DNA of 37,427 nucleotides. Origin: Deltaproteobacteria bacterium. Lineage in GTDB: Bacteria > UBA10199 > 2-02-FULL-44-16 > JAAZCA01. Below the pieces are notes generated by a model, which had not been told where the DNA came from, made no database searches, and saw only the letters and a list, made by a program, of their open reading frames with translations. The stretch spans positions 1-37,427 of the forward strand of contig JABGOS010000076.1 of assembly GCA_018645265.1 (NCBI GenBank), read 5' to 3'. Of this stretch, positions 9,430 through 20,100 are shown in pieces (the first letter of the stretch is position 1; the number at the start of each line of letters is the position of its first letter). The position numbers and the translations under genes were made by a program.

Positions 9430-10113
9430 ATGAGGAATATTGTCAGAACATGCCTGATCATCCTTCTGCTATCCCTGCTCTCAACGGAGGCTGGAGCTAC
9501 CTCCGATTTTCGCCTCTGGTTTGAAGGGGGCATCAGATATAAAATTACGAAGAAGCTGCGCTTTGGATTCGATCAGCACTTTCGGTTGATGGATGATGCG
9601 TCGGATATAGAATCGATAAGTCCTGACGTACATATTCGATATCGATTGCTCAAGTATCTTAGAATTGGCGGTGGTTATCGGTTTATCATTGAGCCGCTTA
9701 AGAGGGATGGTGCTACACGCGTCGATTTAAGCCATCGTTTCTATGGCGATGTTATCCTTCGCAATACATTTAAGAAGCAACGCATAACTCTGAGTTACAG
9801 GTTGCGATATCAGGAGCAGATCGTAACGAGGAAGGGTGTTAGGGATACTGTAAGATTTAGGCATACTGTGAGAAATAAGCTCCAGTTTGATCTGAGGATT
9901 AAGAAGTGGGCCAAACCATTTCTCAACGCTGAGGTTTTTATTAGATTCGGTGATCCGGATGGATATCTACACAAGTGGCGTGTGGGAACTGGTGCGAAGT
10001 TCATGTTCAAGAAGGCTCACGAGTTTACAGTTTCATTTCGTGGAGAACAGTTTCTCGATGGGTCGGGCGATAAGGCTGCAATTGCATCGCTTGGCTATCA
10101 TTACCATTTTTAG
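9430..10113 (+). CDS. DUF2490-type outer-membrane beta-barrel protein
   Basis: The 227-aa protein has a signal peptide of about 23 residues cut near AGA-TS. The mature chain is a series of short amphipathic strands rich in alternating aromatic and charged residues (FRLWFEGGI, LRFGFDQHFR, LRIGGGYRF, ITLSYRLRYQ) and ends in YHYHF, the terminal aromatic typical of Bam-inserted barrels. This fits the DUF2490 family. An AGGGG ribosome site precedes the ATG. It is divergent from the VTC-DUF4956 pair, with which DUF2490 genes often cluster, and lies 27 bp upstream of the phosphodiesterase gene, so the two probably share a transcript. The transported or bound substrate is unknown. Confidence 0.8.
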   Translation: MRNIVRTCLIILLLSLLSTEAGATSDFRLWFEGGIRYKITKKLRFGFDQHFRLMDDASDIESISPDVHIRYRLLKYLRIGGGYRFIIEPLKRDGATRVDLSHRFYGDVILRNTFKKQRITLSYRLRYQEQIVTRKGVRDTVRFRHTVRNKLQFDLRIKKWAKPFLNAEVFIRFGDPDGYLHKWRVGTGAKFMFKKAHEFTVSFRGEQFLDGSGDKAAIASLGYHYHF

Positions 10114-10140
10114 ATGTAAGTAATTGGAAAGGAAGTAGGA

Positions 10141-11010
10141 GTGAAAAAAATGATCGCTGTGATTTGTTTGGCAATAATTTTGGTCGTAGTAGTTGTTATG
10201 TATAAGTTCTTCGTTTTTCATTCACCGAGGGATACCTCCTCGATATTTCCTAAGAAACAGTATGTTATAGCGCATAGGGGAGGTTCTAAGGTTGCACCTG
10301 AGAATACCATGGCTGCATTCAAGCTTTCGTCGGCGCTGGGTGTCCCCTTTGAACTGGATACGATGTTGTCGAGGGATGGTCAGTTTGTAGTCTTTCATGA
10401 TAAAACTTTAGAGCGGACGACCGATGGTGAAGGCAGGTTGGTGGATAAAACTGCTGTAGAGCTTGCGGCGTTAGACGCTGGAAGTCATTTTTCACATGAG
10501 TACAGTGACGAAGGGGTGCAAAGGCTTGAGGATGTGCTTGATTCCTTTGCTGATAAACAGACGATAATAATCGAAGTGAAGTGCAAGGGCGATACGTGTA
10601 ATGAAAAGATGTATGCAAAGGCGTTGGTCGATTTACTTGAGCGTAAGAATCTAAAAGGTAAAGTTCTTGTGGCATCCTTTAATCCATTTATTTTGGCGGA
10701 GGTCAAGAAAGCAGATCCGTCGATATTTAGGGCTCAGATATACTCTGATTTTAAAGGTGAGGACCTGCCGATCTATGAAAAGGTTCTGGTGAGAAACCTG
10801 TTGCTCAATAGGTTTTCGTCACCAGACGCTCTTATGGTCAATTATAAGTTGGTGGACGAAGGGTATGTCGCAAAGATGCACGATCATGGTTATAAAATAT
10901 TCGTTTGGACCGTTGACGAACCGGATGAGATGAGGCGGCTTCTAAGTCTTGGTGTCGATGGAATCATCACAAATGAGCCTGTCGTACTTTTGGGTTTGAT
11001 GAGTAGGTGA
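10141..11010 (+). CDS. Membrane-anchored glycerophosphodiester phosphodiesterase
   Basis: This 289-aa enzyme has one N-terminal transmembrane anchor (residues 5-26), so the catalytic domain probably faces the periplasm. The GDPD signature is complete: HRG at 45-47, PENT at 53-56, FELDTMLSRDG, FHDKTLERTTDG, IEVKCKG, and the terminal DGIITNEP. Such enzymes hydrolyse deacylated phospholipid head groups (glycerophosphodiesters) to glycerol-3-phosphate and an alcohol, using a TIM barrel and metal. The GTG start at 10141 has AAGGAAG upstream; an ATG at 10150 with AGGAG eight bases upstream is equally good. The glycerol-3-phosphate link to gpsA elsewhere in the window is only suggestive. Confidence 0.93.
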   Translation: MKKMIAVICLAIILVVVVVMYKFFVFHSPRDTSSIFPKKQYVIAHRGGSKVAPENTMAAFKLSSALGVPFELDTMLSRDGQFVVFHDKTLERTTDGEGRLVDKTAVELAALDAGSHFSHEYSDEGVQRLEDVLDSFADKQTIIIEVKCKGDTCNEKMYAKALVDLLERKNLKGKVLVASFNPFILAEVKKADPSIFRAQIYSDFKGEDLPIYEKVLVRNLLLNRFSSPDALMVNYKLVDEGYVAKMHDHGYKIFVWTVDEPDEMRRLLSLGVDGIITNEPVVLLGLMSR

Positions 11011-11029
11011 TCGAGCAGTGTATTTATGC

Positions 11030-11087
11030 TGCGTCATAAAGTAAATATCTATATAAATCATATAGATGAATCTTTATAAATGACGCA
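11030..11087. promoter_or_regulatory. Nested 58-bp inverted repeat upstream of the FAS operon
   Basis: Outer arms TGCGTCAT (11030-11037) and ATGACGCA (11080-11087) are perfect 8-bp inverted repeats. Inner arms ATCTATAT and ATATAGAT flank a 5-nt AAATC centre. AAAG/CTTT arms lie between them. It sits 73-130 bp before the preferred FAS start and 20 bp after the phosphodiesterase stop. Its AT-rich core contains TATAAA-like hexamers. It could be an operator overlapping the operon promoter, or a transcription-end hairpin for the upstream gene; it lacks a T-run, which favours the first. Confidence 0.45.
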
Positions 11088-11159
11088 AATGCGCTAATGC
11101 GGCGTACCGTGACATCTACCTACTGGACGTTAAATTACCTGGCTAATCAGGAGGAAACT

Positions 11160-14100
11160 ATGAAGAACGTTGGTACTGATCTGACATCAACTGCTGTAAA
11201 AGGAAGTGAAATCTCGGCATTGGCAAGGGGAATTGATGCTGGCGAATATGGGCTCTTTATCCAGTTTGGTGGAATGGCGAGTTCTTATTATTCTGAACTT
11301 AAATCCGCATGGGTGAGTTTTCCGCATACAAGGCTGCTTATTGAGGCAGTCTGTGATGTGCTCTCTTCAGAGTGTAGCAAGGAGGAGTTGTCATCTACGG
11401 GGTATTTCGACGAAGGAATTGATCCTCGCAAATGGTTTGACGGTGAAACGCCATCTGAGGAGCATCTGTTGAGTTCGTCAATAGCTCAGCCGCTGCTTTT
11501 TCTGACGCAGATGGTGAACCTTATGATTCTCACCAGGAACGGTGGTTTTGACTGGGATTTTCTTTCGAAAAACCTAAAGGGTGTTGCTGGTCATTCACAG
11601 GGAATTACCCCTGCTGTGCTTCTGTCGATAGGCCTCGATGATGATACGATCGTTGAGAGGGCGAAGGACGTTGCGGTTTGGCTTCTGTGGAGGGGTGTTA
11701 GGATGCAGCAGGCTTATCCTCCAGCTTCTATTCCTAAATATCTCCAGGAGAGAGCTGCGAAGAGCGGTGATGATTCTTACTTAGGGCCTATGGCCGCGGT
11801 GAAGGGCTTAGAAGAAGCAAGGCTTCACGAAATCCTATACAAGCTAAATGAAGATCTTCCAGATAATGAACGGATTTATGTTTCGCTGAAGAACGGTTGG
11901 AATAGATTCGTCCTCTCCTCCCACATAGGGTCATTGGTGTTGCTCAGGGAGTTGTTGGAGAAGAAAAAACAGATTGCTGCAAGGGATGGCGGTGAGGAGT
12001 TCGATTACGACTGGGAGTATCTCAGGGTAACGGCTCCATTTCATTCTCCCTATCAGCGACGTGCTATGGAGCTTTTTAAATGTGATACAGATAGGCTTGG
12101 AATTAAATTTCTAGGGGAAGACCTTAAAGTTCCGGTTTATTCCACCAGCGATGGTTCGGATCTTCGTTCGGTAGAAGATCTTACCGATTTTCTGATAGCC
12201 GATGATTTCTGCGGTGTAGTCGATTGGCCAAGAGTTCTAAAAAATGCATCAGCAGATAAGGGGATTACACACATCATCGATATGGGTGCCGGCGATTCGA
12301 CTGCCAAGCTTACTTATTTAAACAGGGTGGGTGATGGAATAAGGGTGCTTTCCTTTTCCACTCCGGATGGGAAAAAGGAAATCTTTTCGCACGATGATAA
12401 GCGAGTGCAGATAGGACAGGATTGGCGAAAATATGCTCCGAAACTCAGGCGGCTTATAGGTGTCGGAGATGATCATAGCCCGCGTTACACGATAGATAAC
12501 TCCTATACGAGGTTTACTAAGTCATTGCCTGTTTTTGGCGGTGGTATGACACCATGTACGGTGGAAACCGATGTCGTCTCTGCGGCTGCAAATGCAAATT
12601 ACATCGTCGAACTGGCTGGCGGTGGACAGGTGACGGAAAAGATCTTCAGGAAGAGGATGAAGAAACTTTCAGAGGATCTAGAGCCTGGCAGGGGTGTAGT
12701 TGTTAATACGATGTGGCTCGATCCCTATCTGTGGAATCTGCACTATCCGTTGATCATTCAATTAAAGAGGGAGGGGTATCCAATCGTTGGTGTTACAATC
12801 TCTGCTGGAGTTCCCGAAAAGGAGAAAGCGAGGGAGATACTTAAGGCGTTCAACTCAGTGGGGATCTGGTGTAACTCCTTTAAGCCTGGCGGTACGAATC
12901 AAATCAGACAGGTTCTGGAGATAGCCGATGATAATCCAGAGTTTAAAATTATGATGCATGTGGAAGGTGGAAAGGCTGGAGGACATCACAGCTGGTCCGA
13001 CTTGAGAAAGCTCATTCTGGAGAACTATTCCAAAATAAGGGGAAGGGGTAACGTAGTATTGTGTGTCGGCGGTGGAATTTGGGATGAAGAAAACGCTTCC
13101 AGCTGGCTGGCGGGTTCGTGGCATGGAATAGATAGTCTTCCTAAAATGCCTGTAGATGCTGTATTTTTGGGCACTCGTCTGATGGCATGTAAGGAGGTCA
13201 AAACATCGGCTCAGGTGAAAAAACTTCTCGTTGAAACGAAGGGGCAAAGTTCCTGGGTTAGGAAGGGAGAGTTTTTAGGTGGCATGACATCTGGGATATC
13301 ACCATTGGGTGCGGATATTCATTATGTTGATAATCATGCATCTCGTTTTGCCAGCTATCTCAATCGTGTGTCGGAGATGGGTGATGATGAGATCCGTGAT
13401 ATTAAATCTGAGTTGGTTGAGGGTTTGAATAAAACAGCTAAGCCATACTTTGGTGACCTCGATGATATGACTTATGAGCAGGTCTTAAGAAGGATGGCTG
13501 AGTTGATGGCTCCAGATAATATCGATCAACATATTCCGTGTGATGGTAGATGGTATGATGCTTCGTTTAAAGAAAGATTTCAGGAATTTGTAAGGAGGGC
13601 TGAAGCTAGATTTGGTGGTGGAGCTAGGAAGGTTCTGAATTATGAGGGTCGGCTCGATCGACCCGAGGATATTATCGATGAATTAAAGTCTGTATCTCCC
13701 GAAATATCCGAATTCAAACTTCATCCTGAGGACGTCGATTATTTTATAAGTCTTTGCAAAAAGCCTGGTAAGCCTGTGAACTTTGTTCCTAGAATAGATG
13801 GGGAGATTAAGAGGTGGTTTAATTCAGATAGTCTTTGGCAGTCTCACGATAGTCGATTTGATGCGGATGGAATATTTGTCATTCCTGGTCCTGAATCCGT
13901 TCAGGGTATAAAAAAGGCTGATGAACCTGTCGTTGATGTCCTGTTAGGGTTTACAGGTCAATTTATCGATGACCTGAAGAAGGAACTGAATGGCGATACC
14001 CTTGATGTAGTTAATTACATAGGTGAGGAGAGGAGGCGTGTGCCAGGCGGTGTAACGGGTTCGTTATCTGCCGCTCTCACATCACCTTTCATTATCGATG

Positions 14101-17100
14101 GCAAAAATATCACGCGAAATTTTATTAACGGATGGTTGAATGGTTCTGATAAGAGCGGTCTCTCCTGCAGGAAGGATAGTGAAGGAAATGTATATGAAGT
14201 ATGGCACAACGATGGTTGGTCTGTTTCAAGTAGAGATGGAAGGATTCAGGCATCGTACTACTATGAGAGTCCAGGAGGCAACGCCGCTCATCTCAGCTAC
14301 CAAATGGAATATAACCCGGACATAGGTATGGCACCGCTACGACTGTTATCCGGAGAGAGGGAGAAATCGGTAACTGAATTTTATAAGGCGGTGTGGGATT
14401 TAGATAGTCTAAAGAATAAGAGTGACGGGGTGCTCAGTGTAAAGATCGATGAAGGGCAGGTAGCTAAATATGCTGCAGCAATTGGTGACAACAATGTAGA
14501 GGTGGTGAGGGGGTTGAATGGTCATTTTGTTGCACCACTCAATCAAGTATTTTCATTTTGCTGGCCAGCCATTCTGACGTCAATATTCGATGTATTGGGT
14601 GAGTTGGATCTTCTTCGCCTTGTGCATCTTTCAAATGAATTCACGGAGGTGGAGGGGTGCATCTCAGAGGGTGACGAGCTGGAGATTGAAGCGATGCCTG
14701 CGAAGCTTGAGGAAGATCAAAACGGCACTAAAGTTCTTGTTCGATGTTTGGTGAGAAAAAATGCTTCAAAAATAATGGAACTCATAAGTGAATTCTATAT
14801 TAGGTCGGCCATTGTAAAAACGACAAGCGCGGGTGTTGGGGGGGCAATAGAACCGGATGCTGTGGATAATAGCTCTGAACTTCCTGTGCTAAATCCGGTT
14901 ACAGTTCTTCGTAAATATATAACATCTCCCAGGTCAGCAGAGACCTTTGCCCGTGCATCGGGCGATTATAATCCCATACATTTGAGCAAGGGCATTGCCT
15001 CACTGGCGGGTTTTGGTGAACCTGTGATGCACGGTATGTGGCTTAGTGGTTCCTCCTTGGGTAAGATAACTGAACATCTCTTGGGTGGGTCCTACGACAG
15101 GGTTCGAAGCTATCGTATCGAATTTTTACAACCGGTGTCTCTTGATGAAAGAGTTGAGCTCCAAGTTGATTATGTAGCTAATAAAGATGGAAGAAGTTGT
15201 TATGAAATGAAGGTGTTGAGTATCGATGGGAACGTTGTGGCTAGCGGTCGGCTGGAGTCCTCAAAACCTGATACCGCATATCTCTTCACAGGTCAGGGTT
15301 CTCAAAAACAGGGTATGGGAATGGATGGGTATGAAAGATCTTCTGCATCAAAGAAAGTGTGGGATGATGCGGATGCTTTTTGCAGAGGTGAACTTGGTTT
15401 TTCTATTTTAGAGATCGTCAGGGATAATCCACGTTCAATTAAAGTTGGAGGAGAGATTCTTTTTCACCCAAAGGGCGCGCTGAATCTTACGCAGTTTACT
15501 CAGGTGGCCTTGGTTGTTTTGGCGATGGCACATGTAGCAGAACTTAAGGAAGCTGGCTTATATGTAGATAACGCTGTTATAGCAGGGCACTCACTAGGTG
15601 AATACGCGGCTTTGGCTATAGAGGGTATAATATCTCTGAAGGAGGTTGTGAAGATCGTCTATCATCGTGGTTTGACTATGCAACACTTCGTTCCTCGTGA
15701 TGAGAAGGGTAATTCCCCGTACAGAATGATCGCTGTAAGGCCGAATATTGCGGGATTATCCCATGGTGATCTGATGAGTAAGGTTGAGTCCATAGCATCT
15801 GAAAATTGCGGACATATTGAAGTGGTCAACTTTAATATCATGGATGAACAGTATGCTATTACTGGCGAGCTAGCAGCACTTAGCAAATTCAAAGAGTTCT
15901 TGAGAACTCAAGAGCTAAAGATCGGAGCTGCAAAGAAAAGCTACATCGAGCTCTCTGGTATCGATGTCCCATTTCATTCTCAGGTCCTAAGGCCGGGCGT
16001 TGAAGTGTTTAGAGAAAAACTCAAGGAGACGATACTCTCCGATTTTGACTTTAAGCGTCTTGAGGGAAGGTATATTCCCAATTTGAATGCAAAGCCGTTT
16101 GAATTAAGTTGGGAGTATATTCAGGGCGTGTACGAATATACACAGAGTCGAGATCTGAAAGAGCTGATTGATAAAAAGCAGAAAACATCAATAACATCTG
16201 AAGCTGCTAGAACGCTGCTTATAGAGCTATTGGCTTATCAATTTGCATCGCCAGTTCAATGGATCAAGACACAGGATGTTCTTTTAAATGTTCTCAGTGT
16301 TGAGAGAATAATAGAAATTGGTCCGGCACCAGTGCTTGTTGGTATGGCGAAGAGAACCATGGGTAAGCTAAAAAACAGGATTAGATATCCGGATGTGCTG
16401 CACGTTGATGCTGACAGGATTAATGTCTTTGAGACGTCACCCGTCATTCATGATGAATGTACTGTTGAAAAGGACGCTGATAGCAATGAAGAGAATATTA
16501 ACGTCGTGCCTGCGGTTCAAGAGGTGAAAGCGGTTCAGATCGCATTACCTATCGAGAGATCTGAGGCATGTGATGCACCTGATATCACGGCTACTGTAAT
16601 TGATGCGCTGAAGGTAGTGTTAGCATTGAAAACCAAAAGGTCTGTCGATTGTATTGTTGATTCCTCTACGATAGAATCGCTTTCAGGAGGGAATTCCGCG
16701 AAGAGAAATGAAATATTGGCGGATATCAGTGCTGAGTTCAATATTGCTCAGATAGATAATGCTCATAATCTACCCTTGAGCGAGCTTTCAGCTCGGGTGG
16801 AGTCTGCGAGTAAATATACGGCTCCTGGTTCATTCCTTCGGGTCACAATAGACAAGGTTATTAAGGAGATCTTTCCAGTTGCGCTTGGGGATATCGCAAA
16901 GCACATGAAGTCGGAGTGGGGTTTCGGTGATAATCTGATCAATGCAATTATAATACATCTTCCTGTGTTTTCCAAAGATGGGGAGTCTGTTGACGGAGGT
17001 GCCCTATCAGAAATCGGTATAAAATCCAGAATTACAGATCATAATGCCGCTATTTCTTGGATAGATTTGATGATCTTGGAGTATGCAAAATCCAAGGGCA

Positions 17101-20100
17101 TAGCAATTTCTAAGCGTCAGGTCGCTTCTGGAAGTGGCGCTACTGTTGACTCAGCAGCGCTGGAGGAATTTGAAAGGAAGTACTTCGGTGTAGCCTCAAA
17201 CCTCTCTAAGGCAGCATCTGAAATTTTGAAAGCATGTGGTGTGGATATCTACGAGAGTATTCACCAGGAGGACGAGGGGATTGTAGCTGAACGGGAAGCG
17301 TTGGCATTGTATCGTTCGGAGTTGGGCGATGCATTCGAGCAGGTGATCACCCCCCGTTTCGATCGTGCAAGGCATGTTGCATTTACAAGTTCAATCCAAT
17401 GGTTGAAACGAGATCTCGTAGAGATGTTCTATGGCAATATGAACGATGAAAATGTCATGGATGATGCCATATGGAATCTGCTGAAGCGAAGGGTTGCCAG
17501 CGCTTCGAATGATAGCACTATAGTAAAGATGGTTAACTATTTTGCGTCCTCAATGCAGGATAGCAATATGGTCAATAGATGGAGCGAGCTTCAGGGCATT
17601 ATCGAGGGAACTGAGGATGTATATTGGCCGCAATCAAAGGCTCTCAAAATACTTGCAGAAGATTTGCTAAAGAAACGGGATTCATTTGATTGGTTACAGG
17701 TGGACGGTGACGCAACTCAAGGGTTGGTTAAGGAAATAATCAGCAAGTCTGCTGATAAGCCGTTATCCTTCCAGAACAAGACTGTTCTGATCACCGGTGC
17801 GGGGCCAGGGTCAATAGCCGAAGCTATTCTAAAGGATTTAATTTTAGCTGGAGCGAAGGTTATAGTTACAACCTCTGGCCTTAATAGGGAGCGACTAAAA
17901 TCATACAGAAAGCTCTATCAGGAGTATTCATCACTCGGTTCTGAGATGCATCTTGTGCCGGCATCGCAGGGTTCGAGAAAAGATATATCTGAACTTCTCA
18001 ATTGGTGTTTTGAGGCGGATCTGGCCCCTGACATTCTAATTCCATTTGGAGCATATACTGAGAAAGTGCCTCTCAATATGGTCGGACAAGCGAGATGGTC
18101 GGCTGATATGAGGGTGATGCTCGAGGGGGTTGAGTGTCTGGTTACGGGGATAGCCGACAGGTTGGGGCAGTCGGCTTCCGATCAAACTTGTGGCGTCGTC
18201 ATTCCGCTTTCACCTAACCATGGGACCTTCGGTGGAGATGGTGTTTATGCTGAAACCAAACTCGCCCTCGAAGCGATGATACATAAACGTTTTTCAGAAT
18301 ATGATTTCTGGGGAAGTAGGATGCGAATGATCGGCGTGAGTATTGGTTGGACGAGGGGTACCGGCCTTATGAAGGGAACTGATTCATTGGCGGGTAAATT
18401 GGAATCCAAGTATGGCATCAGAACCTTTTCCAATGAAGAGATGGCTTGGTTGATCGAAGCCCTTATGTCGGATGAAATATTCGATCTTTCAGACAAGGAG
18501 AAGGTGTTCATCAAGCTCCATGGGGGCTTTGATGGAATAGATGATATAGCTCAGGCTATTAAAGGCTTGGGTGATAATGTCACACCGGAATCGAAGGAAA
18601 CTCAAGAAAGTTCCCTTATGAGAAAGGCGAAACCAGGCTGGTTTTCCTTTCCCGAAACATGTCTGCGCATGCCAGAGCGTCTTGAGAATGATGAGTCATC
18701 TTTGGATGATACAATAGTCGTCGTAGGGATGGGTGAGGTATCGCCATTTGGTAGCCATCGTACGCGTTGGGATTTTGAGAGAAATGGTAATATTTCATTG
18801 GAGGGTATTGTAGAGCTCGCTTGGATGATGGGACTTATAAAATATGAACAGCGGGACAACTATGTCGGATGGATAGATGTTGCGAGTGGTGATTCTGTCA
18901 ATGATATCGATATGAAGAAGTTGTACGAGAAACAGATTCTTGAGAATACCGGTGTTAGGATAGCGGATCCGACGCAACTCGGTTTTGATCCCCAGAGTAC
19001 TCTGGTGTTAACAAATGTAGTTCTAGAAGATGATTCCTGTTTTCCTGTTTCTTCGTTGGATGAAGCAAAGGAGTTTCTACTTAGGAATGAAGGGTTTGCT
19101 GAAATAGTTGAGAAGGAAGGTGGCTTCCTTGTTCGCCTGAAGAAAGGCGCAGTTATTAAGGTTCCCAAATCAGTCAAATTGAAGCGTTACGTTTCAGGAC
19201 AGGTGCCTGCAGGATGGGACGCTGTGCGCTATGGTGTTCCGAGGGATATAATAGAACAGGCCGATCGCAATACTGTTTTTAGTATGGTGGCCACTGCAGA
19301 AGCGTTCCTTGCTGCAGGTATAGATCCCGAAGAGTTGTATGAATATGTGCATCCGGCTCGTGTTGGCAATACTCAAGGTAGCGGTCTTGGAGGAATGAAG
19401 GCAACAGATGATCTCTATCACTGCCATCGAGAGGATAAGGAACGAAAGGGCGATGCTCTACAGGAGCTTCTCATTAATGTTATGCCCGGTTGGGTCAATC
19501 AAACGTTCGTGGGTAGCTACGGTCCGACAGTTCCAACGGTTGCCGCATGTGCAACTGCCGCTGTTTCGCTAGGAGTGGGCTACGATCTTATCAAGTCCGG
19601 TAAGGCGGATTTTGTCGTTACCGGTGCTTCTGATGATCTGAACGAAGAGGGCTCGATAGGTTTTGGAGATATGGGTGCGACGGTGGATTGCGATGAGATG
19701 TTGGCTAAGGGTGTTGCCCCCAACCAGATGAGCAGGCCGAACGATAGAAGGCGCAATGGATTTATCGAAGGCCAGGGCGGCGGTGTGCTTCTTCTTGCCA
19801 AACTATCGAAGGCGGTGGAGATGGGATTGCCTGTATATGCAGCCTTGGCTTTTACAGCTACGCATTCGGATGGACATCAGACTTCCATTCCGGCACCGGG
19901 GCTAGGTCTCGTAAATATAGCCGAAAAGGATGCTGGTATCGATGGCGAAGCTCCACTTATTTCTGCGCTTAGTAAATTCAACCTAGGTGTTGATGATATC
20001 CATGTAGTTTCAAAACATGACACTTCGACCAATTTAAACGATTCTAATGAGAACGATCTACATCAGAGGATAGCGAAGAAGTTGGGACGTAAGGATGGCA

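Noticed and set aside
11097-11159. A 21-residue N-terminal extension of FAS from the ATG at 11097
   Set aside because: The upstream ATG has no ribosome site, whereas the ATG at 11160 has a perfect AGGAGG; the extension also lacks similarity to FAS-I N-termini.
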